26,603 bases of DNA, from positions 1-26,603 of the forward strand of contig CAZAGT010000023.1 of the NCBI GenBank assembly GCA_964484515.1, written 5' to 3'. The stretch is from CAZAGT01 sp964484515. Lineage in GTDB: Bacteria; Desulfobacterota; DSM-4660; Desulfatiglandales; HGW-15. The notes below the pieces were generated by a model. That model was not told the DNA's origin and made no database searches. It saw only the letters and a program-made list of their open reading frames with translations. Positions 6,583 through 14,492 of this stretch are shown piece after piece; position 1 is the stretch's first letter; every line of letters starts with the position of its first letter. The position numbers and the translations under genes are program-made.

Positions 6583-9054
6583 TCACGTCTCTCGGCGTGC
6601 GACCCCATCCTGTCCGTCTATCTCTATCGCAAAACCCAATTCCCGTCCCAGAGCCTTGAAGGCGCCGACCACGTCCGGCGAAAGCAAGCCCATGAATTCG
6701 GGGTCCTGATCTTTGTCATAGTAGATGTTCTGACTGCCCCAAAGGTCCAGCCCTAAATCTGATTGATGGACGAGTCGTAGGAACTCGGTCATCTCTGTCA
6801 GGGCGTCCAGTTCGGGCCTCGTCGTCAGTCTCTGCAATTGATTCGCCAGCACCCGCTGCAGCCGCTCCTTAAAGACGCTCGATTCTCTCAGGGGGAGACC
6901 GACATCGACGGCCCGGTGCAGGAGACGCTCCAAGGCCGGCCAGTCAATTGTCTCTGCCTCCGAGCCCCTGTTAAGCAGGTCTTCAAGCTCGTTCGATAGC
7001 CGCAGACGGAGAATATCGTCCAGCAAATCAGGAATTCGCTCGCCGGTGGTCCGGCAGAGATCTAGGATCTCCTCGAGTGTGTCATAATGGTTCTCCATCG
7101 CTCGCTTGGTCTCGTTTCCGACTTGGTCGGCCAGCCCGCACAGAATGAGGTGACGCGCATCCGGTATGAGGTCTTCGATACCGTAGATGCGAGAGGAATG
7201 GAGATATCGCGCCATGTGTTCACCGGGGCCCTCCGAATCCGTTTCACTCGCCACCGAGAAGATCTCGCTCGCCAGTTCCTCGAAGTCTCTTTCCGCATGT
7301 CTTTCCCCAACCGTGCATGAAAACCTCTGATTGTCTCGCTTTGAAGCGGTGAACGTTTCAACACAGGTCGCCCCTGTCATGGGTTCGAAGGTTTTGACTT
7401 CCCCCACCAGGACACGCTGCCGCTCACCCGTAATCCGGCGATGCTGAATCGGTTGGACCTTCCCCCTCAGAAATTCGGGGGGCCCCTCCGTGTGGTTGAC
7501 CAGGCTGGTCAGCCCGTAGTGGGCAGCCAGCCTGGCTGGATCGATCCGGGCAGGCTTGACAAGGGATTCGTACACCTCACCTCCGTGCCGATAGCTCGGG
7601 TTGTTGCTCTCCGCCGTGACAAGCATATCCAGCAGTCCTGACTCCAGATCCTTTTTGACGCGGGGTCCGACAAAATCGATGGCTCGGGCTGCATACTTGA
7701 GGACTTGGGCGGCCTCCAGGCCGGAGATGTCATCAAAGAACCATCCGCAACTCGTAAACATGAACATCGCCATCCGCTGGGATTCCATCAGTTGAAAGGC
7801 TTCAACCTCTTCCTCGGGCGCGAGTGGCCTGGCGCCGTGACGTGCCAGGAATTGTTCACGCTCCTCCGAGGTCGGCTGAAGCAGGACCTGCACGTAATCA
7901 TCGCGCGCCGCCCACGGATCCTTGAATAGCCCTCCTCCCCGCTCTTCAAAGACGGCTTGCAATTCACCCGCCAGCCATTCGAGACCTTTGCGAAGCGGCT
8001 TGCGCCAAGCCTGATTCCAGCCCGGCTTTTGAGCCACGCGGCAGCCGCAGTCCGAACGCCATCGTTCGACTCCGTGGGCACAGCTCCAGGAGCTGTTCTC
8101 AATAAGCTCTACTTCGTGCTCCGGGGGAAAGCGCTCCAGGAAGAGTCCGCAATTGATCACCTCGATGTCGTCCCTTTCGGCCAGGTGATCAAAAAGCCAG
8201 GCCAGGGCCATTTCTCCGAAGGTGGAGTGGTGGCCATAGGACTCACCGTCGGTGGCCACGCTGAGGAGTCGCGCACCATTTCTGTGTTTCGGAAAGGCCT
8301 CCTCGATCCTTGCTAAATACCTTTCACCGGAGGCGAGGAGTCTTTCGTAGGCGACGGCCCGGGAGATCGGGCCGTGATAGAAGAAGATGTCGATGTGAGA
8401 GGTCCCCGATCCGTCCAGGAGCACGCGGTAAGCCCTCGAAGGATCGATCCGGCCTCCGGAGACGTCTTCCCATTCGGTCGTATCCTTGGCGTTGAGCGGA
8501 CGGACGCGTTTGGCTTGATCAGGGGAAAGGATCGTAAATCGGACCCCTTCCCGTGCCATCAGGGAGAGCGTTTCCCGGTCCACCGCGGTCTCAGACAGCC
8601 ACATCCCTTCGGCAGGCCGGCCAAAGCGGCGCTCAAAGTCAGCCAGGCCCCATCGAATTTGGGTCACCTTGTCCCGAGTCGATGCGAGGGGCATGATGAC
8701 ATGGTTGTAGATCTGAGCCAGGGCATTGCCATGGCCCCCATAGCGTCGACGCCCAGCGTGATCGGCGGAGAGGATCTCGCGGTAGATCCAGGGGTGGGCT
8801 TTCTCGAGCCAGGATAACAGGGTGGGGCCGAAATTGAAGCTCATGGCCTCGTAGTTGCTGATCAGACGTCGAATACGGCCTCCAGCCCCTTGGAGACGGG
8901 CCCTGGCATTGGGGCCGTAACATTCGCGGGTGATGCGCGCGTTCCAATCGTGGAAGGGGTGGGCCGAGTCCTGCCGTTCGATGAACTCCAGCCAGGGGTT
9001 TTCGCGGGGAGGCTGGTAGAAATGGCCGTGGATGCAGAGGTAATTATCCGTCAT
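6583..9054 (-). CDS. GH57 family protein with C-terminal DUF3536 region
   Basis: An 823-aa protein with an N-terminal GH57-type barrel: CIHGHFYQPPRENPW (residues 7-21), GHGNALAQIYNHVI (107-120), GMWLSETAVD with the likely nucleophile Glu155, and SVATDGESYGHH with the likely acid Asp269. Both catalytic positions are present. The C-terminal half matches the long DUF3536 architecture that often accompanies this subgroup. It probably acts on alpha-glucan in the cytoplasm; the exact reaction (hydrolase, branching or transferase) is unproven for this subfamily. The start is placed at ATG 9054, which overlaps the end of glgA by 11 nt and suggests translational coupling. A longer frame to 9150 would only add an arginine/proline-rich stretch lying inside glgA. 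Confidence 0.85.
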   Translation of the reverse strand: MTDNYLCIHGHFYQPPRENPWLEFIERQDSAHPFHDWNARITRECYGPNARARLQGAGGRIRRLISNYEAMSFNFGPTLLSWLEKAHPWIYREILSADHAGRRRYGGHGNALAQIYNHVIMPLASTRDKVTQIRWGLADFERRFGRPAEGMWLSETAVDRETLSLMAREGVRFTILSPDQAKRVRPLNAKDTTEWEDVSGGRIDPSRAYRVLLDGSGTSHIDIFFYHGPISRAVAYERLLASGERYLARIEEAFPKHRNGARLLSVATDGESYGHHSTFGEMALAWLFDHLAERDDIEVINCGLFLERFPPEHEVELIENSSWSCAHGVERWRSDCGCRVAQKPGWNQAWRKPLRKGLEWLAGELQAVFEERGGGLFKDPWAARDDYVQVLLQPTSEEREQFLARHGARPLAPEEEVEAFQLMESQRMAMFMFTSCGWFFDDISGLEAAQVLKYAARAIDFVGPRVKKDLESGLLDMLVTAESNNPSYRHGGEVYESLVKPARIDPARLAAHYGLTSLVNHTEGPPEFLRGKVQPIQHRRITGERQRVLVGEVKTFEPMTGATCVETFTASKRDNQRFSCTVGERHAERDFEELASEIFSVASETDSEGPGEHMARYLHSSRIYGIEDLIPDARHLILCGLADQVGNETKRAMENHYDTLEEILDLCRTTGERIPDLLDDILRLRLSNELEDLLNRGSEAETIDWPALERLLHRAVDVGLPLRESSVFKERLQRVLANQLQRLTTRPELDALTEMTEFLRLVHQSDLGLDLWGSQNIYYDKDQDPEFMGLLSPDVVGAFKALGRELGFAIEIDGQDGVARRET

Positions 9055-10519
9055 GGTCCCCGGCCCGCCGGGCTGCCACGGCCTTCTCAAAAACGGCCAG
9101 ATATGCCTTGGCCGAACGATGCCAGGAGAAATCCTGCGCCATGGCCTCAAGCATCATGCGCCTCCATACCTCCTGATCCCTGAATGCCTCGATCGCCCTT
9201 CGAACCGCTCGAACCATGTCAAGCGCCCCGTACCGTTTGAACTTAAAACCGGTGCCCGGGACGTTTCCCTGATCCGGATCCAAAATGGTGTCTTCCAGGC
9301 CGCCGGTCGAACGGGCAATCGGTATCGTGCCGTACTTGAGGCAGAACATCTGAGTCAGGCCGCAAGGTTCGTATTGGGACGGCAGGAGAAACATGTCGCA
9401 GCCGGCTATGACACTATGGGCTAAGGCGGGATCGAAATTCAAACGCAGGCCGAACCGATCCGGGTACCGAGCGTGAAGGGCTTGGAAGATCTTGTGGTAT
9501 GTCTCGTCACCGGTCCCTAGGAGAATGAACCCCAGCCCGAGCTCGAAGAGCTCATCCGCCGCCTCCACCACGAGGTCGCACCCCTTTTGACTGACCAGCC
9601 GGGTGACCATGCCCACCAACGGCTGTTCCAGGAGTCCTTCCGGAAGCCCTAGAATCTTCAACAGATCCCGTTTACACGCCTGTTTGCCAGCCAGGTTGTT
9701 CGGCGAGTAGTTGGTATCCAAGTTCTGATCGGTCGCCGGATTCCAAACGGAGTAGTCTACACCATTTAAGATGCCGAATAGGCGATTGTTCACCGAACGC
9801 ATCAAACCGTCCAGACCGGCCCCCTGCTCGGCTGTCTGGATCTCCGCCGCATAGGTGGGACTGACGGTCGTCACGGCTTGGGCGTAAACGATACCCGCCT
9901 TGAGCAAACTCATCTGGCCGTAGTACTCCATCCCGTCCATACCGTAGTAACGATCAGGGAGCCCGATGAGTCCTCGCTGGTTGGGCGGGAGAAGCCCTAG
10001 GTAACCCATGTTGTGGATCGCGAAGACTCCCGCGGTCCGGGGCAGCTCACCCTCGGCGAGAAGCGCCGGCACGAGACCCGTATGCCAGTCGTTCGCCAGG
10101 ATCACGTCCGGCTGGAACCCGACCGCTCGGCACATGGCCGGAATACTGCGAGAAAAGAACACGAACCGCTGCGGGTTATCCGCGTATGCGCCCCGCTCGT
10201 CGCCATAGATGCCCGGTCGATCAAAGAGCGCATCTTGTTTGATGAGGCAGAGCGCTACCCCGTCCGCGAGTGAACCGCCCAGGAGGTCCATGTTCAAACG
10301 TCGCCCGCCCAGGGTCACCGGTAGGTCTTTGGCCGTGACCCGATAGTCGCCGAGCCTTTCCGATGCCTCGCGGTAGGCAGGCATCACCACGCTGACACGG
10401 CAACCCAGATCCCTCAGGGCCGGAGGAAGGCTTCCGACGACATCACCCAATCCCCCCACCTTTACCAGCGGGGCGGCCTCAGTGGCGGCGATCAATATGT
10501 TCATCGGCTTCTTGTTCAT
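9044..10519 (-). CDS. glgA: Glycogen synthase (ADP-glucose type, GT5)
   Basis: This 491-aa enzyme transfers glucose from ADP-glucose to the non-reducing end of an alpha-1,4-glucan. Recognisable elements are the N-terminal KVGGLGDVVGSLP (residues 20-32), NDWHTGLVPALL (143-154), AIHNMGY (167-173), NGVDYSVWNP (252-261) and the C-terminal active-site segment QYEPCGLTQ (382-390; the Glu is the retaining glycosyltransferase signature) followed by STGGLEDT. Length and both GT-B domains match bacterial GlgA. It is the first gene of the glgA-GH57-GH57 run and has its own promoter candidate about 270 nt upstream. No strong ribosome site precedes ATG 10519; an in-frame ATG at 10504 is an alternative. 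No glgC or glgB homologue is seen in the window, so the ADP-glucose source lies elsewhere. Confidence 0.95.
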   Translation of the reverse strand: MNKKPMNILIAATEAAPLVKVGGLGDVVGSLPPALRDLGCRVSVVMPAYREASERLGDYRVTAKDLPVTLGGRRLNMDLLGGSLADGVALCLIKQDALFDRPGIYGDERGAYADNPQRFVFFSRSIPAMCRAVGFQPDVILANDWHTGLVPALLAEGELPRTAGVFAIHNMGYLGLLPPNQRGLIGLPDRYYGMDGMEYYGQMSLLKAGIVYAQAVTTVSPTYAAEIQTAEQGAGLDGLMRSVNNRLFGILNGVDYSVWNPATDQNLDTNYSPNNLAGKQACKRDLLKILGLPEGLLEQPLVGMVTRLVSQKGCDLVVEAADELFELGLGFILLGTGDETYHKIFQALHARYPDRFGLRLNFDPALAHSVIAGCDMFLLPSQYEPCGLTQMFCLKYGTIPIARSTGGLEDTILDPDQGNVPGTGFKFKRYGALDMVRAVRRAIEAFRDQEVWRRMMLEAMAQDFSWHRSAKAYLAVFEKAVAARRAGDHDG

Positions 10520-10621
10520 ATCGACTAGCGAAACGGTCGAAAAACCTATTTCTCTGAGGCTGATGGAAAATATCCATATGCCAGGTTTCCGAAATCCCGA
10601 GGAATGAGGCGTGGGATCCTC

Positions 10622-10652
10622 AGGTTCGAGGTTCGAGGACCGAGGTTCGAGG
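10622..10652. repeat. Short direct repeat array, GGTTCGAGG type
   Basis: Three near-copies of the 9-mer GGTTCGAGG occur within about 30 nt, two of them abutting and overlapping, followed by CAAGA. A similar array with the same orientation and a similar downstream GGCAAAAG occurs at 20596-20616. Confidence 0.6.
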
Positions 10653-10792
10653 CAAGAACGAAAGACCTGAAGATGTTTTTTCTGGTTTGGCCTTCAGCCT
10701 TCTACCTTTGACCTTCTGCGTATGCCCCAGTGACGAGGGATGAGGGTAGCGCAGCAGAAGGGCGTTTTCCGACAACCTCGGCAGGTTGCCCT

Positions 10793-10821
10793 ACTCTAGG
10801 GAAACAGCCCTGCCCTGTCAA
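10793..10821 (-). promoter_or_regulatory. Candidate sigma70-type promoter of the glgA operon
   Basis: On the minus strand, a perfect TTGACA (10821-10816), a 17-nt spacer and TAGAGT (10798-10793, four of six consensus matches) point toward glgA. Transcription would start near 10786 and leave a leader of about 265 nt. Confidence 0.5.
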
Positions 10822-10859
10822 AAGGAAATGCGCCTGCCTACCATGCAAGTTCTCTACCA

Positions 10860-11927
10860 TCACGCTATGCGGCGTCCTTCAGCGAAAATATGGAATCGGG
10901 AAGGATCCATGAACAACGGAACGGAGGCTTCAGGCCGCACGGCCTGATCCCTGGGGGCCCTGACCGTCACTGGGGTCGAGCCGATTCGGGCATGGAGGTA
11001 CTTGTCGGGCCCCACATTGCTGACCATGTGGACCTCGGCCTGAAGTACATTAACCGGACCTTTGCCCACCTCGATATCCTCGGCCCGGATGCCGACCTCC
11101 AGCGTATGGCCCACGAGCCTTGCCGGGACATCTCCGAGGCGCAGTGAGAAGTCGTCGTCCTGAAGCACGAATCGGTCCGCATCCCGTTTCAGTTTCCCTT
11201 TGAAGAGGTTCATGGCGGGCGATCCGATGAAGGTGGCGACAAACGTGTCCGCCGGCCGATCATAGATGGCTTCCGGGCTGGCGACCTGGAGCAGACGGCC
11301 TGCGCGCATGACCGCGACCTTCTCACCCAGGGTCATGGCCTCTACCTGATCGTGAGTAACATAGATCGTCGTGCCCTGGATCTTTTGGTGCAGCATCTTG
11401 AGCTCCAATCGCACACTGATTCGCAGTTGGGCATCCAGATTGCTAAGCGGTTCATCGAGCAGAAAAAGCCTCGGCCGTCGCACCAGGGCGCGCCCCATGG
11501 CCACCCTTTGACGTTGGCCGCCCGAGAGTTGCCGTGGCTTGCGATCCAGTAGTTGCTCAATGCCCAGGAGGCGTGCCGTCTCCAGGATCCGTTGGCCGGC
11601 CGTGATCCGAGAAACGCCCCGCATCTTAAGGCCGAAACCCAGGTTTTGAGCCACGCTCATGTGGGGATAGAGGGCGTAGCTCTGAAATACCATCGCCACG
11701 TCCCGATCACGGGGCGGCACGTGGTCCACTTGGTGCTCATCCATGAAGACGGAACCTTCATCCTGGTGCACTAGACCGGCGATGACTTGCAGGAGTGTGC
11801 TCTTACCGCATCCGGATGGACCCAAGAGCACGCAGAATTCCCCGTTGCTCACCTCCAGGCTGACGTCGGCGAGTGCCGTGACCCGCCCGAAACGCTTGCT
11901 GATATTGCGGAGCGTCAGGGAAGCCAT
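10860..11927 (-). CDS. Sugar ABC transporter ATP-binding protein (MalK/UgpC type)
   Basis: A 355-aa ATPase of the carbohydrate-uptake type 1 family. It has Walker A GPSGCGKST (residues 36-44), Q-loop FQSYALYPHMS, signature LSGGQRQR (134-141), Walker B LFLLDEP (154-160) and the switch His192 (VTHDQVEAMT). After residue 235 a TOBE/OB-fold regulatory domain follows (SPAMNLFKGKL, GIRAEDIEV), as in MalK and UgpC. It should energise the two permeases encoded just upstream. The start at 11927 has AAAGGA 7 nt before it, inside the end of the permease gene, whose stop is 4 nt away; the pair is clearly one operon. Sugar specificity is not readable. The neighbouring glycogen/GH57 genes suggest alpha-glucosides or maltodextrin, but that is inference. 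Confidence 0.93.
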   Translation of the reverse strand: MASLTLRNISKRFGRVTALADVSLEVSNGEFCVLLGPSGCGKSTLLQVIAGLVHQDEGSVFMDEHQVDHVPPRDRDVAMVFQSYALYPHMSVAQNLGFGLKMRGVSRITAGQRILETARLLGIEQLLDRKPRQLSGGQRQRVAMGRALVRRPRLFLLDEPLSNLDAQLRISVRLELKMLHQKIQGTTIYVTHDQVEAMTLGEKVAVMRAGRLLQVASPEAIYDRPADTFVATFIGSPAMNLFKGKLKRDADRFVLQDDDFSLRLGDVPARLVGHTLEVGIRAEDIEVGKGPVNVLQAEVHMVSNVGPDKYLHARIGSTPVTVRAPRDQAVRPEASVPLFMDPSRFHIFAEGRRIA

Positions 11928-11931
11928 CGGG

Positions 11932-12753
11932 CTATCCTTTGAGGGCGCCGGCGGTCAGGCCGCGGACGAGGTGGCGCTCAAAGATGAGGAAAAGGGCCAG
12001 GATAGGAATGGTCACCATAACGGAGGCCGCCATGACCAGTTGTTTGGAAAGATGAACGCTGCCCGAGAGCTGAACAATTCCGCGCGAGAGAGTGAATTTC
12101 TCCGGCGTATCCAGGAACATGAAGGCAAACAGGAATTCGTTCCAGGCAATCATAAAGGTATACAGGGCCACGGTGGCAAGGGCCGGAGCGGACAAGGGAA
12201 TGACGATCTTGCGGATGACGCCGAAACGGCTGCACCCATCCACCAGGCCGGCCTGTTCGATCTCAACCGGCAGGTTCTGGAAATAGCTCCGGAGCATATA
12301 GAGGGCCACAGGGAGGGTTTGGGCCAGATATACGAGGATCAGAACATGGATTGAATCTCGCATCCCGATGCGGGCAAAGGCTACGTAGAGGGGAATCACA
12401 AGGACGATCGCCGGAAACATGTAAATGATCAGGATGGAAAACGACATCGCCGGCTGCCCGCGAAAACGAAGTCGGGTCACGGCGTAGCCGCCCAAGGTGG
12501 CCATCGTTACCGAAAGGATCACCGTGGCGAGGGATACGTAGAGGCTGTTCGAGATGAATCGGGCGAAGCCGTGTTCAAAGAGGAGCTCGTAATAGCTGCT
12601 GAAATCGATGTCACGGATATTCAGTCCGGGTTTGGCGGGGTTCATGAGGATCTCTTGTAGCGGTTTGAAGGAGGATACAATCATCCAATAGAAGGGAAAT
12701 ATCACGATCAGGCTGAAAAAAAGGATGCCCGCAACCCGAAGTACTCTGATCAT
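11932..12753 (-). CDS. Sugar ABC transporter permease (MalG-like)
   Basis: A 273-aa inner-membrane permease with about six hydrophobic segments. The cytoplasmic EAA loop that docks on the ATPase is clear (residues 154-176: EIEQAGLVDG, then FGVIRKIVIP). The N-terminal segment RVAGILFFSLIVIFPFYWMI is the first membrane helix, and the C-terminus FERHLVRGLTAGALKG is typical of the MalG/UgpE branch. A longer frame reaching 12855 exists, but its extra 34 codons lie in a dispersed intergenic repeat and have no permease similarity, so ATG 12753 is chosen. Its partner permease is 120 nt upstream and the ATPase 4 nt downstream. Confidence 0.9.
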   Translation of the reverse strand: MIRVLRVAGILFFSLIVIFPFYWMIVSSFKPLQEILMNPAKPGLNIRDIDFSSYYELLFEHGFARFISNSLYVSLATVILSVTMATLGGYAVTRLRFRGQPAMSFSILIIYMFPAIVLVIPLYVAFARIGMRDSIHVLILVYLAQTLPVALYMLRSYFQNLPVEIEQAGLVDGCSRFGVIRKIVIPLSAPALATVALYTFMIAWNEFLFAFMFLDTPEKFTLSRGIVQLSGSVHLSKQLVMAASVMVTIPILALFLIFERHLVRGLTAGALKG

Positions 12754-12775
12754 GTTCCGCTCTATGATTTCGCGA

Positions 12776-12845
12776 CTCACTGTAGGTCGTCCGTAGCCCT
12801 TTGTCCGTTGTTCACAACCGGGGTCGGGGATCAGGCGCTGGGGGC
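12776..12845 (+). repeat. Modular intergenic repeat, copy A (palindrome module missing)
   Basis: The plus strand reads GTCGTCCGTAGCCCTTTG, then TCCGTTGTTCACAACCG and GGTCGGGGATCAGG. It aligns with the reverse complement of copy B (20670-20755) over the last two blocks, and with copy C (26258-26316) over the first two. Only a remnant (CGACTCACTG) remains where the other copies have their palindrome. It sits between the two permease genes of one operon. Confidence 0.65.
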
Positions 12846-12873
12846 TGGTGTGCAAACATCGACTTGATCCCTG

Positions 12874-13782
12874 TTAATCCGCGGCCGCGGCCCGGCTGGT
12901 CCACCAAAAATAGATAATGAGAAAGACCGACAAAATGCCGAAAAGCACCATCGCCGCCGCTGAGCCGGCCCCGATATCGAATTCACCAAAGGCATAGTCA
13001 TAGATCTTGATCGTCAGGACCTTTGTTCCCGCCTGCCCCCGTGTGAGGAGGAAGATGTCGTCGAACTTGTTGATCGTCCATATAAAGCGGAAGAGGAACA
13101 GCGTCGTCAGGACCGTCGCAAGCTGCGGCAAGGTGATGTGGAAGAACCGCTGCACATGCGTTGCGCCATCTACCGCAGCGGCTTGATAGAGTTCATCGGG
13201 GATGGCCTGAAGACGAGCCAGGACAAAAAGAAAGGCAAAGGGGAAGTAGCGCCAACCTTCGAAGAGGATCACGGAGATTAGGGCAAAAGGACGTTGAGAG
13301 AGAAAAGGGATGGGCGCTGAAAGGATCCCCCGCTCAGTCCCCAGCCAGTTGAGCACGCCCAACTGAGGATCCAGGATGAAGGCCCAAGTGAAGGTCACCG
13401 CCACCACGGGGGCGACGTAGGGTGAAATAAAGAGCCCCCGCAGCAGGCTGCGACCGGGAAACTCTCCGTGGACCAGGAGTGCCGCGATCAATCCTAGCAG
13501 GACCGATAGGCTACTGCCGAGGATCGTGTAGGTAAGGGTGATCAGGACACCGGATCCGAATTCCGGGTCGGCCAGAACTTTCTCGAAATTGGCCAAACTA
13601 AGATTGAAGCTGAGCAGAGACTCGCCGCGCAGGTCGCCAAGGGTGACCGGCTTGATGCTCAGCCAAAGATTCCAGACCACGGGAAAGACCACGAAGGCCA
13701 TCACGACTGCGAAGGCCGGCAGCACCATCCAAAAGGCCAGCCGGGCTTCAGTCGCTACCAAGATGGAAGATTCCCTTTTCAT
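12874..13782 (-). CDS. Sugar ABC transporter permease (MalF/UgpA-like)
   Basis: An inner-membrane permease of 302 aa from ATG 13782. The first membrane helix (ARLAFWMVLPAFAVVMAFVV) begins soon after this start, and the EAA loop is present (DELYQAAAVDGATH, then FFHITLP), about residues 197-220. Six hydrophobic segments and no large periplasmic insert match the UgpA/LacF branch more than enteric MalF. An upstream ATG at 13836 would add 18 residues, but a promoter-like GATAAT lies directly against it and neither start has a good ribosome site, so the boundary is uncertain. It is the first gene of the transporter operon and pairs with the MalG-like permease. No solute-binding protein gene is adjacent; the only one in the window is at 24339-25691. 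Confidence 0.88.
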   Translation of the reverse strand: MKRESSILVATEARLAFWMVLPAFAVVMAFVVFPVVWNLWLSIKPVTLGDLRGESLLSFNLSLANFEKVLADPEFGSGVLITLTYTILGSSLSVLLGLIAALLVHGEFPGRSLLRGLFISPYVAPVVAVTFTWAFILDPQLGVLNWLGTERGILSAPIPFLSQRPFALISVILFEGWRYFPFAFLFVLARLQAIPDELYQAAAVDGATHVQRFFHITLPQLATVLTTLFLFRFIWTINKFDDIFLLTRGQAGTKVLTIKIYDYAFGEFDIGAGSAAAMVLFGILSVFLIIYFWWTSRAAAAD

Positions 13783-13840
13783 GACATCACGTGGAACGCC
13801 GTTTCTGCCGTGAGAGGCGGCTCGCGCGAATCCCATCGTA

Positions 13841-13867
13841 ATTATCGTCTGTCATCGAATCTGTCAA
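13841..13867 (-). promoter_or_regulatory. Candidate promoter of the ABC transporter operon
   Basis: On the minus strand TTGACA (13867-13862) and GATAAT (13846-13841) are separated by 15 nt, shorter than the usual 16-18. Initiation a few bases downstream would favour the permease start at 13782 over 13836. Confidence 0.3.
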
Positions 13868-14289
13868 AGTATTCGTTATTTCATATCACTTTACGTTCTC
13901 GAAACCACTCGACGTCCGGTCAAGGGGATCTCTTCTCAAAAGGGTCTATTGCGTTGCGTGTTGCGGCATGAAGCGCTATCCGAGGCGGCCGGATCAGATC
14001 TTCTGTATCTGCCCGGCTCCCTTGCCCTCGGGAGGAGAACAAGCTTGATGGCTTCTTCAGCGCTCGAGCGGGTAATGTTTCGTCTTTGCAAAGAGGCTCC
14101 ATGGCCGGAGAGAAGATCAGTGAACATGTTTCAAAGAATTGAAGAGGTACAAAAATGTGACGTGACCCCTTTCCTCAACAATAGCCAGGTATCTCTGCTT
14201 TCCCACATAGGTTGCAAAATGGCAATCTCTCTGGACGAAGCATATTGCATTTACGCAATACGGTTCGAACCGGCAGAACTCTCTAAGGC

Positions 14290-14318
14290 TTCGAGGATTC
14301 TTAAAATTCAGCTATAAT
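14290..14318 (+). promoter_or_regulatory. Candidate sigma70-type promoter upstream of the metF-like gene
   Basis: A perfect TATAAT (14313-14318) is preceded at 17 nt by TTCGAG (three of six matches to TTGACA), in an AT-rich stretch. A transcript from here would have a leader of about 170 nt. Confidence 0.3.
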
Positions 14319-14353
14319 GAGTAAAATTGGAAAATCTTAGCTGCTTGACACTC

Positions 14354-14369
14354 TGGCACAATTGGTGCT
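14354..14369 (+). promoter_or_regulatory. Candidate sigma54-type (-24/-12) promoter upstream of the metF-like gene
   Basis: TGGCAC (14354-14359), then five bases and GTGCT (14365-14369), match the TGGCACRNNNNTTGCW consensus except for the first T of the -12 block. GG and GC are separated by exactly 10 nt. A transcript would start about 110 nt before the metF-like ATG. Confidence 0.4.
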
Positions 14370-14492
14370 CGGAGAAGGGGATTGGCTTTGTCGGCGGATC
14401 CTTCACCGAGGGCGACAACGGACCAATCGCTTGACAACCGACGGCACTTGTTACATATTTCACAATATCTTGACAGCAGAGGAAGGGCGCCT

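Larger units (their letters stand above)
10520..10859. other. Intergenic leader of glgA with promoter and direct repeats
   Basis: No convincing gene lies in these 340 nt. On the minus strand there is a promoter-like pair (10821-10793) and, overlapping it, a nested inverted repeat GGCAGG/CCTGCC enclosing CCCTA/TAGGG (about 10815-10780). Closer to glgA, an array of GGTTCGAGG-type repeats (10622-10652) is found. The ATP-binding gene ends at the right border. Confidence 0.6.
13783..14492. other. Divergent control region between the transporter operon and the metF-hdrA cluster
   Basis: About 650-700 nt without a convincing gene. Frames of 60-120 codons exist on both strands (for example 13949-14317) but lack recognisable domains. 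The right half is AT-richer and holds promoter-like elements: TATAAT at 14313, a GG-N10-GC element at 14354-14369, and three TTGACA hexamers (14345, 14431, 14470). A TTGACA/GATAAT pair faces left at 13867-13841. Confidence 0.6.

Noticed and set aside
9055..9150. N-terminal extension of the GH57-DUF3536 protein
   Set aside because: The extra 32 residues lie in the coding region of glgA and lack GH57 similarity; ATG 9054 directly precedes the conserved motif.
12754..12855. N-terminal extension of the MalG-like permease
   Set aside because: The extra codons translate a dispersed intergenic repeat, not permease sequence.
13949..14317. A 122-codon plus-strand frame in the divergent control region
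   Set aside because: It has no recognisable domain, lacks a good ribosome site, and overlaps AT-rich promoter-like DNA and competing minus-strand frames.
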